This document shows positions 6,510 to 13,421 of a stretch of DNA of 14,941 nucleotides, in pieces. The translations under genes were made by a program, and so were the position numbers. Source of the DNA: SAR202 cluster bacterium. Its GTDB lineage: Bacteria > Chloroflexota > Dehalococcoidia > SAR202 > CAJWER01. The notes under the pieces were generated by a model. The model had not been told where the DNA came from. It made no database searches and was given only the letters and a program-made list of their open reading frames with translations. The stretch's first letter is position 1. Each line of letters starts with the position of its first letter. Location of the stretch: assembly GCA_030740335.1 (NCBI GenBank), contig JASLXL010000280.1:1-14941 (forward strand), given 5' to 3'.

Positions 6510-7172
6510 CTAGTGGGAACCATTGTGCTCGGTTACGCCGTTAGCCTCTTCCATCCCCTCGTCATCGTCCCAGCCGTCCGCGGCTCGGCGTCGCCTGTGT
6601 CCAAGTAGGGCACGTGCCAGGACCAGGCCGGCGACTCCACCAACGCCCACAGCCAGGGCCGTATCGCCGTTGTAGGCCAGTACCAGGACAACCAGCGAAC
6701 CATATCCGAAGACCACGCTGAACAGCGAGGAGAAGGGCAGTCGTTGACCGGCCAGGGCGACTGCCCCGGCAATTGCGATGCTGGCAGCACCCAATACTGG
6801 GAACACTGCTAGGATTACTCCACCAAGGGCAACCAAGCCATCGCCGCCCCTAAAGCGGGTGAATATCGAGTTCCAATGTCCGAAAATCGCTGCGGCTCCA
6901 GGGACCAGTACCCAGGTACCATCGACCCCCATCTTGTCGGCCAGGACAACCGATGCCGCACCCTTTCCGAGATCGCCAAGGACGACGAACACGGTCGCCA
7001 CAGGGCCCACGGAATGCAGCACGTTTGACGCGCCAGCCAGCCCGGTACCGGTCGAAAGTATATCCACCCCGAGCCTCCTGCTGATCTGGACGGCAAGGGG
7101 CAACGCGCCGAGAAGATACCCGACGATGGTGGCGGCAAGGATTACTGGCAGGGAGGCAATGAACTCGCCCAT
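6510..7172 (-). CDS. PlsY-like (acylphosphate:glycerol-3-phosphate acyltransferase family) membrane protein, altered motifs
   Basis: A 220-residue integral membrane protein with several hydrophobic segments (about 5-27, 56-78, 88-104, 112-140, 148-168, 172-190) and a charged, acidic C-terminal tail. It follows the PlsY plan: motif 1 region STGTGLAGASNVLHSVG (40-56), motif 2 DLGKG (67-71), motif 3 FGHWNSIFTRFRGGDG (97-112). PlsY makes lysophosphatidate from acyl-phosphate and glycerol-3-phosphate. Residues usually invariant differ here: motif 1 GSGN-x-GATN-xx-R reads GTGL and ends in His53, and motif 3 GGKG reads GGDG (Asp111). His99 is kept. The activity may therefore be changed or lost. ATG 7172 is chosen, with GGAGGAG upstream; an in-frame TTG at 7190 would place that ribosome site inside the gene. 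A TATAAT lies upstream. Confidence 0.78.
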   Translation of the reverse strand: MGEFIASLPVILAATIVGYLLGALPLAVQISRRLGVDILSTGTGLAGASNVLHSVGPVATVFVVLGDLGKGAASVVLADKMGVDGTWVLVPGAAAIFGHWNSIFTRFRGGDGLVALGGVILAVFPVLGAASIAIAGAVALAGQRLPFSSLFSVVFGYGSLVVLVLAYNGDTALAVGVGGVAGLVLARALLGHRRRRAADGWDDDEGMEEANGVTEHNGSH

Positions 7173-7427
7173 GCTGAGATGCTCCTCCAATAGAGCTTCC
7201 TAACCCTCAGATTATACACATCCTCGAGCCGTCGTGCCACGCCCCAAGTGGCAATTCCGCTCTCTAGTTTGTTGCCGTTCTACTCGCGCCGAATATGGTC
7301 AGATCTATTGGTGAAATCTTCAAGCAACGGAATCACGATGAGATTCGTTATAGACTATTGTACGTAGACAAGAGTGCACGCGAATCCAGTGGCTACCGGG
7401 CCACATATTCGATGGAGACAATCGTAC
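7173..7427. other. Divergent intergenic region between the PlsY-like gene and moxR
   Basis: This 255-bp gap holds the TATAAT of the leftward gene and a hairpin TGCCAC/GTGGCA (7235-7240 and 7248-7253, 7-nt loop). Possible rightward promoter elements are TTGCCG (7272-7277) and TATGGT (7294-7299) at 16-bp spacing, each only a partial consensus match. Short open frames crossing it show no recognisable protein features. Confidence 0.4.
7211..7216 (-). promoter_or_regulatory. -10 element of the PlsY-like gene promoter
   Basis: A perfect TATAAT on the minus strand, about 38 nt before ATG 7172, which gives a short leader containing the GGAGGAG ribosome site. The -35 region at 17-bp spacing reads TGGCAC, a weak match. 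Confidence 0.5.
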
Positions 7428-8420
7428 ATGAACCTCGCCGATGTTCGCCAAATGAACCAGGAAGTGGAAAGGGAGGCCTTGTTCCTACAAACCCTTCTGC
7501 GAGAAATTCGGAAGACCGTGGTGGGGCAGGATACGTTGGTAGACCGGGTCCTTGTGGGGCTGCTGGCCAACGGGCACATCCTGTTGGAGGGGGTACCCGG
7601 CCTGGCCAAGACCTTGCTGGTGAAGACCCTCGCCCAGGCGATCAACGGGCACTTCTCCCGCATGCAGTTCACCCCTGACCTACTACCAGCCGACCTGATT
7701 GGCACCCAGATATACAACACGGCGACCAGCCAATTCAGCGTCCACCAGGGACCGATCTTCGCCAATTTGGTCTTGGCCGACGAGATCAACCGTGCGCCCG
7801 CAAAGGTGCAGAGTGCCCTCCTCGAGGCCATGCAAGAGAGGCAGGTCACAATCGGCGACACGACCTTCCCTCTCGAAGAACTGTTCCTGGTTCTGGCGAC
7901 CCAGAACCCGATCGAACAGGAAGGCACGTACACTCTGCCCGAGGCGCAAGTGGACCGGTTCATGCTCAAGGTGCGTGTGGACTACCCATCCCGAGACGAG
8001 GAGCGAGACATCGTGGACATGATTACGGGAGAGTCACAACCTGTTATCTCACCAGTGATCGAGCCACAGCAACTTCTGAACGCCAGGCGGGTGGTGAGAC
8101 GCATCTACGTGGACGAAAGGGTCAAGGAGTATGTGCTGGACCTGGTCCTCGCGACCCGGAACCCGCCAGGCAAGGTACTGGGAGAACTGCGCAACCTGAT
8201 CGCCTACGGTGCTTCGCCGAGGGCGAGCATCTACCTGGTGGAGGCTGCCCGGGCCAACGCGTTCCTTAACGGGCGTGGATATATAACCCCAGAGGACGTC
8301 AAGCAACTGGCCCCCGATGTTCTAGGGCACCGAGTAATCACCACATACGAGGCCGAGGCGGAGGAGATCACCGGAGCGATCATCGTCCAGCGGATACTCG
8401 ACCATATCGACGTGCCGTAG
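7428..8420 (+). CDS. MoxR-family AAA+ ATPase
   Basis: A 330-residue cytoplasmic AAA+ ATPase of the MoxR class, which usually acts with vWA-domain proteins in protein maturation or complex assembly. Walker A is GVPGLAKT (55-62), and Walker B is LVLADEINRAPAKVQ with the Asp-Glu at 118-119. QERQVTI is the family insert region, sensor 1 is LATQNPIEQEGTYTLPEAQ, and DRF (176-178) may supply the arginine finger. Sensor 2 is GASPRASI (261-268). The C-terminal lid GRGYITPEDVKQLAPDVLGHR is typical. ATG 7428 is chosen, with GGAG 10 nt upstream and the family start MNLADVRQMNQ. The frame also extends to a GTG at 7374, but those extra residues look non-coding. The stop lies 2 bp before the DUF58 gene. This is the first gene of the Bat operon. 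Confidence 0.95.
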   Translation: MNLADVRQMNQEVEREALFLQTLLREIRKTVVGQDTLVDRVLVGLLANGHILLEGVPGLAKTLLVKTLAQAINGHFSRMQFTPDLLPADLIGTQIYNTATSQFSVHQGPIFANLVLADEINRAPAKVQSALLEAMQERQVTIGDTTFPLEELFLVLATQNPIEQEGTYTLPEAQVDRFMLKVRVDYPSRDEERDIVDMITGESQPVISPVIEPQQLLNARRVVRRIYVDERVKEYVLDLVLATRNPPGKVLGELRNLIAYGASPRASIYLVEAARANAFLNGRGYITPEDVKQLAPDVLGHRVITTYEAEAEEITGAIIVQRILDHIDVP

Positions 8421-8422
8421 GG

Positions 8423-9310
8423 ATGCTCTCCCCCGAAATCGCTCGCAAGATCCGGCAAATCGAGATCAGCACCCGGCACCTGGTTATGGACAGCTTCGCC
8501 GGCGAGTACCACTCTGTATTCAAAGGCCAGGGGATGGAGTTCGATGAGGTCCGCCCCTATTACCCTGGTGACGACGTGCGGAGGATTGATTGGAACGTCA
8601 CCGCACGCACTGGGTCCGCGTTTGTCCGGCGCTATCAGGAGGAGCGTGAGTCTACCGTCATGCTGGTGGTGGACGCCAGCGCCTCCGGGGACTTTGGGAC
8701 CGTTGGCCAGTTCAAGCGTGAGATGGCGGCGGAGTTGGCGGCAGCGCTTTCGTTTGCCGCTACCAACAATAACGACCGCGTAGGGCTGCTGATATTCACC
8801 GATAGGGTCGAGCTGCTTGTTCCACCGCGCAAGGGGCGCAAGCACGTACTCAGATTGATTCGCGACATGCTGGTGTTCGAGCCCCGCGGCAAGGGGACGG
8901 ACATTTCCATGGCCCTCGAGACCATCAACCTGGTACTGAAGCGACGGGGAATCATATTCCTGGTCTCAGATTTCCTGGCGGATCCGGAAGGCTACCATAG
9001 ACCTCTGGCTATCACGAATCGGCGTCACGATGTAGTGGCCCTGGATCTGCACGACCCACTTGAACGGGAGATCGCCGACGTAGGCGTGCTCACCCTGGAG
9101 GATGCGGAGACTGGTGAGATGACCGTAGTCGACACCGGCAGCACGGCCTGGCGCGAGGCTTTCGCCCGACAGGTGGTCGACCACGACAACAAGAAAGGAC
9201 AGGTTTTTGCATCCCTGGGCGTCGACAGCATCAAAGTAGCAACAGGAACGGATTACACAGCCAACCTAACTGCGTTCTTCCGACTACGAGCAAAACGACT
9301 CGCACGCTAG
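8423..9310 (+). CDS. DUF58 family protein of the MoxR/Bat operon
   Basis: A 295-residue soluble protein with the DUF58 hallmark GMEFDEVRPYYPGDDVRR followed by IDWNVTART (37-63). A vWA-like fold follows, with a MIDAS-type DASAS (84-88) and later GTDISMALETI and GIIFLVSDFL strands. DUF58 proteins are regularly coded next to MoxR and are thought to link the ATPase to its clients. The biochemical activity is not established, and nothing in this copy is unusual. It starts 2 bp after moxR with only a poor Shine-Dalgarno (TAGGG directly before the ATG), which suggests coupling to moxR translation. Its stop is followed by a 270-bp gap that breaks the otherwise tight operon. Confidence 0.93.
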   Translation: MLSPEIARKIRQIEISTRHLVMDSFAGEYHSVFKGQGMEFDEVRPYYPGDDVRRIDWNVTARTGSAFVRRYQEERESTVMLVVDASASGDFGTVGQFKREMAAELAAALSFAATNNNDRVGLLIFTDRVELLVPPRKGRKHVLRLIRDMLVFEPRGKGTDISMALETINLVLKRRGIIFLVSDFLADPEGYHRPLAITNRRHDVVALDLHDPLEREIADVGVLTLEDAETGEMTVVDTGSTAWREAFARQVVDHDNKKGQVFASLGVDSIKVATGTDYTANLTAFFRLRAKRLAR

Positions 9311-9336
9311 TGGCGCTGCGCGCGCTTAGGGGGCGG

Positions 9337-9409
9337 GGCAGACGCCATGCGATCTTGAAGAAATTGGCATTATGGTTTGAGTGCGAACCAAGACATCGCA
9401 CCGTCTGCC
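9337..9409. repeat. Imperfect long inverted repeat
   Basis: GGCAGACG (9337-9344) pairs with CGTCTGCC (9402-9409). After a small internal loop, GCGAT (9349-9353) pairs with ATCGC (9395-9399), and TGGTT/AACCA (9373-9377 and 9386-9390) can form the tip. It could be an RNA structure in the operon transcript or part of the adjoining repeat insertion. Confidence 0.45.
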
Positions 9410-9416
9410 AGGGGCC

Positions 9417-9507
9417 TAGAAGGGCAGGTCACAGACCTGCCACTACGGTAGACCTTCGTTCTGGTGCAGGTGCTGGCGTAGGAGAGGGTCTGTGATCCGC
9501 CCTCCTA
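9417..9507. repeat. REPIN-like element: two inverted copies of a 31-bp hairpin repeat
   Basis: Copy A (9417-9447, plus) contains the perfect hairpin GGCAGGTC-aca-GACCTGCC (9423-9441). Copy B (9477-9507) reads on the minus strand as a related sequence: a hand alignment gives 24 of 31 matching positions, sharing the core TCACAGACC and the end CTACG. Copy B is also palindromic (TAGGAGAGGG against CCCTCCTA with a 2-nt bulge). Two palindromic units facing each other across a 29-bp spacer is the architecture of REPINs, which are spread by RAYT transposases. No transposase is in the window. Confidence 0.6.
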
Positions 9508-9580
9508 AGCCGAGGGTACCGCGCACTAGCAATCGAGGTGCGTGGCTTCAGGATGACGAAGGCTTTGTGAGCGGTGAACA

Positions 9581-10567
9581 ATGGTACTGAGAACACTCAT
9601 CATAGTGGTCGTTGCGGTCACAGGCCTTCTGGCCCTCGGGCCTGTGCCGGTCCACGCCCAGGAAGACGTCCCCGTTCAGGTCGACCTGGTCGCCGACAGA
9701 TCCGAGTTGACCGTGGGAGACCGAGTGACCATGACCCTCGATGTGACCTACCCGTCAGGGTTCCAGGTCGTGCTGCCCAGGCTACCCCGCGAATGGGGCG
9801 CGCTGGAGGTTCTCGATCAGTCAAATACCAGTGTTGTGGACAACAAAGACGGGACTGAAACGATTAGCCAGGTGATTGAAGTAACGGCGTTCGTGCCGGG
9901 TGAGTTCCTGACATCTGGACTCGAGATAAGCGTACGCGAGCCTGCGGGTGGGTTTTCGGTAAAAACGGCGCCTCCCGTCTCGCTGAACGTGGCCTCAGTA
10001 TTGGCTGAGGGGGACGAGGAACTGCGAGATATCCGGCCCCAGGCGGATCTGGACGTTCCGCCCGTATGGCCATGGGTACTTGGGGCGGTAGCAGCCATCG
10101 CACTACTTGGAATCGCCATCGTCCTCTTCTTGCGACGGCGTCGGGAGCAGTTAGCAGCGGCACCCGTCGTCGATCTTCGCAATGCCTATGAGATTGCCGT
10201 GGATGAGCTGGCCCACATAGTCAAACTCGACCTGCCAGCGCAATCGCGATTCAAGGAGCATTACACACTGGTAACCGATGTACTGCGTACATACATTGAG
10301 GCGGAGTACCGGATACCGGCGATGGACCGCACAACGACCGAGCTCAGAGCAGCGCTTCGGATCGCGCCGATCGACGTTCCAAGCACCCGAGAGGTGATCG
10401 CCTTCCTCGCTGACTGCGACCTAGTCAAATTCACAGAGCTACTGCCTGATGTACCGGAAGCTGTCGAGGCAACCGAGGATACACGCCGACTGGTGGAAAT
10501 GATCAGGCCAGCCGGGGTGATCGTATCCGCCCCCGATACAGTGTCAGAGGAGGCGCCGACGGCATGA
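9581..10567 (+). CDS. BatD-like/DUF4381-like single-pass membrane protein of the Bat operon
   Basis: A 328-residue exported membrane protein. A signal peptide (1-26, cleavage expected after VHA, before QED) is followed by an extracytoplasmic beta-rich region of about 130 residues (VDLVADRSELTVGDRVTMTL). One transmembrane segment follows (about 162-185, starting VWPWVLGAVAAIALLG, with RRRRE after it), then a cytoplasmic helical domain (HYTLVTDVLRTYIEAEYRIP, DRTTTELRAAL, LADCDLVKF). The cytoplasmic part resembles the C-terminal region of BatD/DUF4381 proteins found with MoxR and vWA genes. The N-terminal region has the same layout as the large BatD at the end of the window, with one repeat instead of several. 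The family assignment is by pattern only. Its stop overlaps the batA ATG (ATGA), so the two are coupled. Confidence 0.72.
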   Translation: MVLRTLIIVVVAVTGLLALGPVPVHAQEDVPVQVDLVADRSELTVGDRVTMTLDVTYPSGFQVVLPRLPREWGALEVLDQSNTSVVDNKDGTETISQVIEVTAFVPGEFLTSGLEISVREPAGGFSVKTAPPVSLNVASVLAEGDEELRDIRPQADLDVPPVWPWVLGAVAAIALLGIAIVLFLRRRREQLAAAPVVDLRNAYEIAVDELAHIVKLDLPAQSRFKEHYTLVTDVLRTYIEAEYRIPAMDRTTTELRAALRIAPIDVPSTREVIAFLADCDLVKFTELLPDVPEAVEATEDTRRLVEMIRPAGVIVSAPDTVSEEAPTA

Positions 10568-11565
10568 GCGTGGAATTTGCCACACCATGGCTTCTGGCTC
10601 TCCTCCCACTTGTGCCGCTCATAGCGGTGGCCAGGATGTGGGCCGGCCGAAGGTCAGCGGCCGCGCTCCGATACGCCCACAATCCACTCGCAACGCCCCC
10701 AAAACGAACGTGGCGTGTGGCCACCCAGCCAGCTTTGACGGGCCTAAGGCTCCTAGCCCTGGCGCTGGTCATCGTGGCTGTCGCACGGCCTCAAACCAGC
10801 GAGGCGATTCAGACCATCAATGGCGAGGGGATCGATATCGCCCTGGCGCTGGATATTTCCGGGAGCATGGCTTCGCTCGATTTTGCACCCCAGAACAGGC
10901 TCGGCGCCGCCAAGTCCGTCATTGGCGATTTCGTGGAGGCTCGTCCCTATGACCGGATAGGGCTGGTTGTGTTCGCCAGTCAGTCGTTCATCCAGGGACC
11001 ACCAACGATTGACCACGATGTGCTTCAGGTGCTTCTGGCCGAGGTGGAGCTTGTCACGGACCTAGGTCTCGACGACGGCACCGCGATAGGCCTGGGACTC
11101 GCCAGTGCGGCCAACATGCTCCGAGGGTCAACCGCCGAAAGCAAGGTAATCATTCTGCTGACGGACGGTGCCAACAACGCAGGAAACATCGACCCCATAA
11201 CGGCAGCGCTGGCCATCGAGGCCCTTGGCATCAAGGTGTATGCGATAGGCGCCGGACGGCCCGGAATAGTACAGATCCCGCAGCGTACGCCCTTCGGGAC
11301 CAGGATCGTACGCTACCGCAGCGACCTGGACGAGGAGGTCCTCACAGAGATCGCCGCCACGACCGACGGCAAGTACTTCCGTGCCGAGAATGCGGCAGGG
11401 CTGGAGCAGATTTACGAGGAGATCAATAGGCTGGAAAAGTCTGAACTCGACGTGCAGGTTTTCACGCGATACGAGGAAAAAGCAGTCTGGCTGATCTTGC
11501 CCGCTCTGCTCATGCTATTGGGTGAACTAACGTTGAGGAACACGCTTCTACGGAGGCTCCCATGA
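10564..11565 (+). CDS. BatA-like von Willebrand factor A membrane protein
   Basis: A 333-residue vWA protein of the Bat (aerotolerance) type. N-terminal membrane segments (about 8-24 and 58-76, with the familiar VAVARPQ end) precede a vWA domain whose metal site is complete: DISGS (97-101), Thr173 in DDGTAIG, and LLTDGANN with Asp201. The C-terminal hydrophobic segment (about 308-325) anchors it again. The vWA domain is expected to bind a partner through Mg2+, with MoxR and DUF58 acting from the cytoplasmic side. The start overlaps the stop of the upstream BatD-like gene. The stop overlaps the ATG of a ten-codon ORF that leads to batB. Bat proteins were named in Bacteroides; the exact client in this lineage is unknown. 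Confidence 0.92.
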   Translation: MSVEFATPWLLALLPLVPLIAVARMWAGRRSAAALRYAHNPLATPPKRTWRVATQPALTGLRLLALALVIVAVARPQTSEAIQTINGEGIDIALALDISGSMASLDFAPQNRLGAAKSVIGDFVEARPYDRIGLVVFASQSFIQGPPTIDHDVLQVLLAEVELVTDLGLDDGTAIGLGLASAANMLRGSTAESKVIILLTDGANNAGNIDPITAALAIEALGIKVYAIGAGRPGIVQIPQRTPFGTRIVRYRSDLDEEVLTEIAATTDGKYFRAENAAGLEQIYEEINRLEKSELDVQVFTRYEEKAVWLILPALLMLLGELTLRNTLLRRLP

Positions 11566-11594
11566 GCCCTATCGCAGTCGGAGATCTGGCGTGA
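11562..11594 (+). CDS. Ten-codon bridging mini-ORF between batA and batB
   Basis: The ATG (11562) overlaps the batA stop in an ATGA junction and has a strong GGAGG 5 nt upstream (11552-11556). The ORF, MSPIAVGDLA, ends with a TGA (11592-11594) that overlaps the batB GTG in a GTGA junction. Both joins are the usual form of translational coupling, so it may carry ribosomes from batA to batB. It may also be a chance frame, because batB has its own GGAG site. Confidence 0.3.
   Translation: MSPIAVGDLA
11580..11583 (+). promoter_or_regulatory. Ribosome binding site deciding the batB GTG start
   Basis: GGAG, 7 nt before GTG 11591. The product then begins MTFGQPEFLYALAAVP, a typical Bat vWA N terminus, so the GTG is accepted. 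Confidence 0.5.
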
Positions 11595-12634
11595 CATTCG
11601 GCCAACCAGAGTTCCTATATGCCCTCGCGGCGGTCCCGGCCGCGGCCTTGCTCATGCTGCGGGCGTCCTGGCGTCACCGAGCCGCACTTGCGCGGCTCGG
11701 TGACGCAGGGCTAGTAATGATGTTGAGCGCCTCCGTCGATAAGAAGGCGCGTGGACTGAAGGGCTGGTTCTGGCTCTTGGCTCTGACCCTGACCATCATC
11801 GCCGTCGCGAGGCCTCAGTGGGGCAGCGACGTGGAGATAGTCGAGCGGCAAGGGGTGCAGCTCATAGTAGCGCTCGACGTATCCAAGAGCATGCTCGCCA
11901 AGGATATCAAACCAAACCGGTTAGAGCGCGCCAAGCTGGAGATCGCGAGCCTTATGGACAAACTCGGCGGGGACGAGGTCGGGCTGGTACTCTTCTCCGG
12001 CGCCGCGTTCCTCCAATTTCCGCTCACATTCGACTACGCGACCGCGCGCACGTTCTTGAATGGCGCTAATGCGGGCATGATATCGCGTCCGGGCACAGTG
12101 GTGGGAGAGGCGATCGACGTGGCGATCAAGGGGTTCGATGAGAAGAGCGCCGGTCAGAGGGTCATTCTGATCGTCACTGACGGCGAGAGCCATGAAGGTG
12201 ACCCAGTGCAGGCTGCCGCGGACGCGTTTGAACTCGGCGTGGTCGTGTTCACCCTAGGACTCGGCGCAGGCGAGGGCGAACCGATACCGAACTATAACGA
12301 ATTCGGCCGGGATGCTGGATTCGCACGCGACCAGCGGGGCAACATTGTCCTTTCGAAGCTGGATGAGGAGACGCTGCAGGCGATCGCTCGCGAGGGTGGC
12401 GGCGCCTACTATCGCTCCTCAGCCGACGGCAACTCAATAAACGCCCTTCTAGACGATTTTGACTCCCTTGAACAGGATGCCATAGCCCAGGAGGTGGAGA
12501 CCCGACGCATCGAGCGGTTCCAGGGATTTTTGGTGGCCGCGCTGGTTGCCCTGGTGTTGTACGAACTCGTTCCAGACCGCGTCGCTTCGTGGATGAGGTG
12601 GCGAGATCACGCCCGACATGGGATGTCCGCGTGA
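11591..12634 (+). CDS. BatB-like von Willebrand factor A membrane protein
   Basis: A 347-residue paralogue of the preceding gene. Membrane segments lie at about 8-23 and 57-75 (the latter ending IIAVARPQW, the Bat-family signature before the vWA domain) and at about 311-327 near the C terminus. The metal site is DVSKS (96-100), Thr169 in RPGTVVGEA, and VTDGESHEG with Asp197. The sequence LVLFSGAAFLQFPLTFDY is typical of BatB. BatA and BatB usually act as a pair in the same membrane complex. It starts with GTG and its stop overlaps the GTG of the next gene (GTGA), so it should be translationally coupled to it. The short C-terminal tail after the last membrane segment is basic (WMRWRDHARHG), consistent with a cytoplasmic location. 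Confidence 0.92.
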   Translation: MTFGQPEFLYALAAVPAAALLMLRASWRHRAALARLGDAGLVMMLSASVDKKARGLKGWFWLLALTLTIIAVARPQWGSDVEIVERQGVQLIVALDVSKSMLAKDIKPNRLERAKLEIASLMDKLGGDEVGLVLFSGAAFLQFPLTFDYATARTFLNGANAGMISRPGTVVGEAIDVAIKGFDEKSAGQRVILIVTDGESHEGDPVQAAADAFELGVVVFTLGLGAGEGEPIPNYNEFGRDAGFARDQRGNIVLSKLDEETLQAIAREGGGAYYRSSADGNSINALLDDFDSLEQDAIAQEVETRRIERFQGFLVAALVALVLYELVPDRVASWMRWRDHARHGMSA

Positions 12635-13407
12635 CCTACGCCCGCACGTCCCTCGGATATGTAGCGCTATCGCTTCTGACGCTGATTCTCGTCGCGTGCG
12701 GTCGTGGGGAGTCCGTGGCCAACAACCAGGGGAACGATGCCTTCGACACTGGAGACTTCGATGCGGCGCTGCAGGGCTATGAGGAGGTCCAGGAGTTGGC
12801 CCCGGATCGCGCGGAGCCGTTCTACAACTCGGCCAATGTTCACTACCGCAACGACGAACACGACCTGGCACAGGAAGACTTGCAGCAGGCGCTACTCACT
12901 GCAGACGACGATCTGGCGGGTGCGACGCTGTTCAATCAGGGAAACTCGTTCTTCAAAACTGACGAACTGGATCAGGCCGTGGAGTCCTACAAAGAGGTGC
13001 TCCGCATGGACCCGGACGACCAGGATGCCAAATACAACCTGGAACTGGCCTTGAGACAGATGGAGCAGGAACCAGGGCAGGAGCCGGAAGAGGAGCAGCA
13101 AGAGGGCCCTGGAGAAGAGCCGCAGGAAGACCAGGAGGACGGCGACGGCGATACTGAGGACGAGCAGGACCAGGAGGACGGAGAGGGCGAGCCTCTAGAC
13201 GAGCCGGGTCCCGGGGAGGGCAAAGATACCGAACCCGACGAGCAGGGTGAAGAAGAGACCGGTCCCGGAGAGCCTCAGCCGACGGAGATCAGTGAGGATC
13301 AGGCCGAACGGCTGCTGGACTCGATCGGCCAGACCACTGAGACCCTGCAAAGTGCGATTCAACGGATAACTTTCGTCACCGGCATCGCTCCAGAGAGGGA
13401 CTGGTAG
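12631..13407 (+). CDS. BatC-like TPR lipoprotein with acidic linker
   Basis: 258 residues, starting at a GTG that overlaps the batB stop. The open frame continues upstream to an ATG at 12589, but the overlap and the signal peptide favour 12631. Residues 1-23 form a lipoprotein signal with lipobox LVAC, so Cys23 should be acylated and the protein anchored outside the cytoplasmic membrane. Three tetratricopeptide-type repeats follow (about 31-60, 64-93, 98-131; for example NQGNDAFDTGDFDAALQGYE). Then comes a low-complexity Glu/Asp/Gln/Gly/Pro stretch (about 144-218) and a conserved-looking tail, ISEDQAERLLDSI to APERDW. A TPR partner of the vWA proteins is the normal BatC role, and the P..DW ending recurs in such proteins. 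The linker has a very high acidic content. Confidence 0.87.
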   Translation: MTYARTSLGYVALSLLTLILVACGRGESVANNQGNDAFDTGDFDAALQGYEEVQELAPDRAEPFYNSANVHYRNDEHDLAQEDLQQALLTADDDLAGATLFNQGNSFFKTDELDQAVESYKEVLRMDPDDQDAKYNLELALRQMEQEPGQEPEEEQQEGPGEEPQEDQEDGDGDTEDEQDQEDGEGEPLDEPGPGEGKDTEPDEQGEEETGPGEPQPTEISEDQAERLLDSIGQTTETLQSAIQRITFVTGIAPERDW

Positions 13408-13421
13408 GCTTCGCTGTGAAT

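Larger units (their letters stand above)
9311..9580. other. Non-coding insertion-like gap within the Bat operon
   Basis: This 270-bp stretch lies between the DUF58 gene and the next operon gene, where homologous loci are usually tight. A 61-codon open frame starting with GTG at 9310 has no recognisable features and is not called. The stretch contains an imperfect long dyad (9337-9409) and a pair of inverted hairpin repeats (9417-9507), described separately. The remaining 9508-9580 shows only a weak GGTGA ribosome site before ATG 9581. No terminator-like hairpin with a T-tract was seen, so read-through into the downstream Bat genes is plausible. Confidence 0.55.

Noticed and set aside
6495..6521. 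Possible bidirectional terminator between the RAM gene and the PlsY-like gene
   Set aside because: Only a 4-bp stem (TCCC/GGGA) plus a bulged 3-bp extension and no T-tract on either strand.
7355..7969. 204-codon minus-strand frame
   Set aside because: Antisense to the moxR gene; Arg/Ser/Cys-rich translation without motifs.
9310..9495. 61-codon GTG-initiated frame after DUF58
   Set aside because: It crosses the hairpin repeats, has no ribosome site or recognisable sequence, and looks like non-coding DNA.
12449..12871. 140-codon minus-strand frame
   Set aside because: Opposite the batB 3' end and the TPR lipoprotein gene; no motifs.
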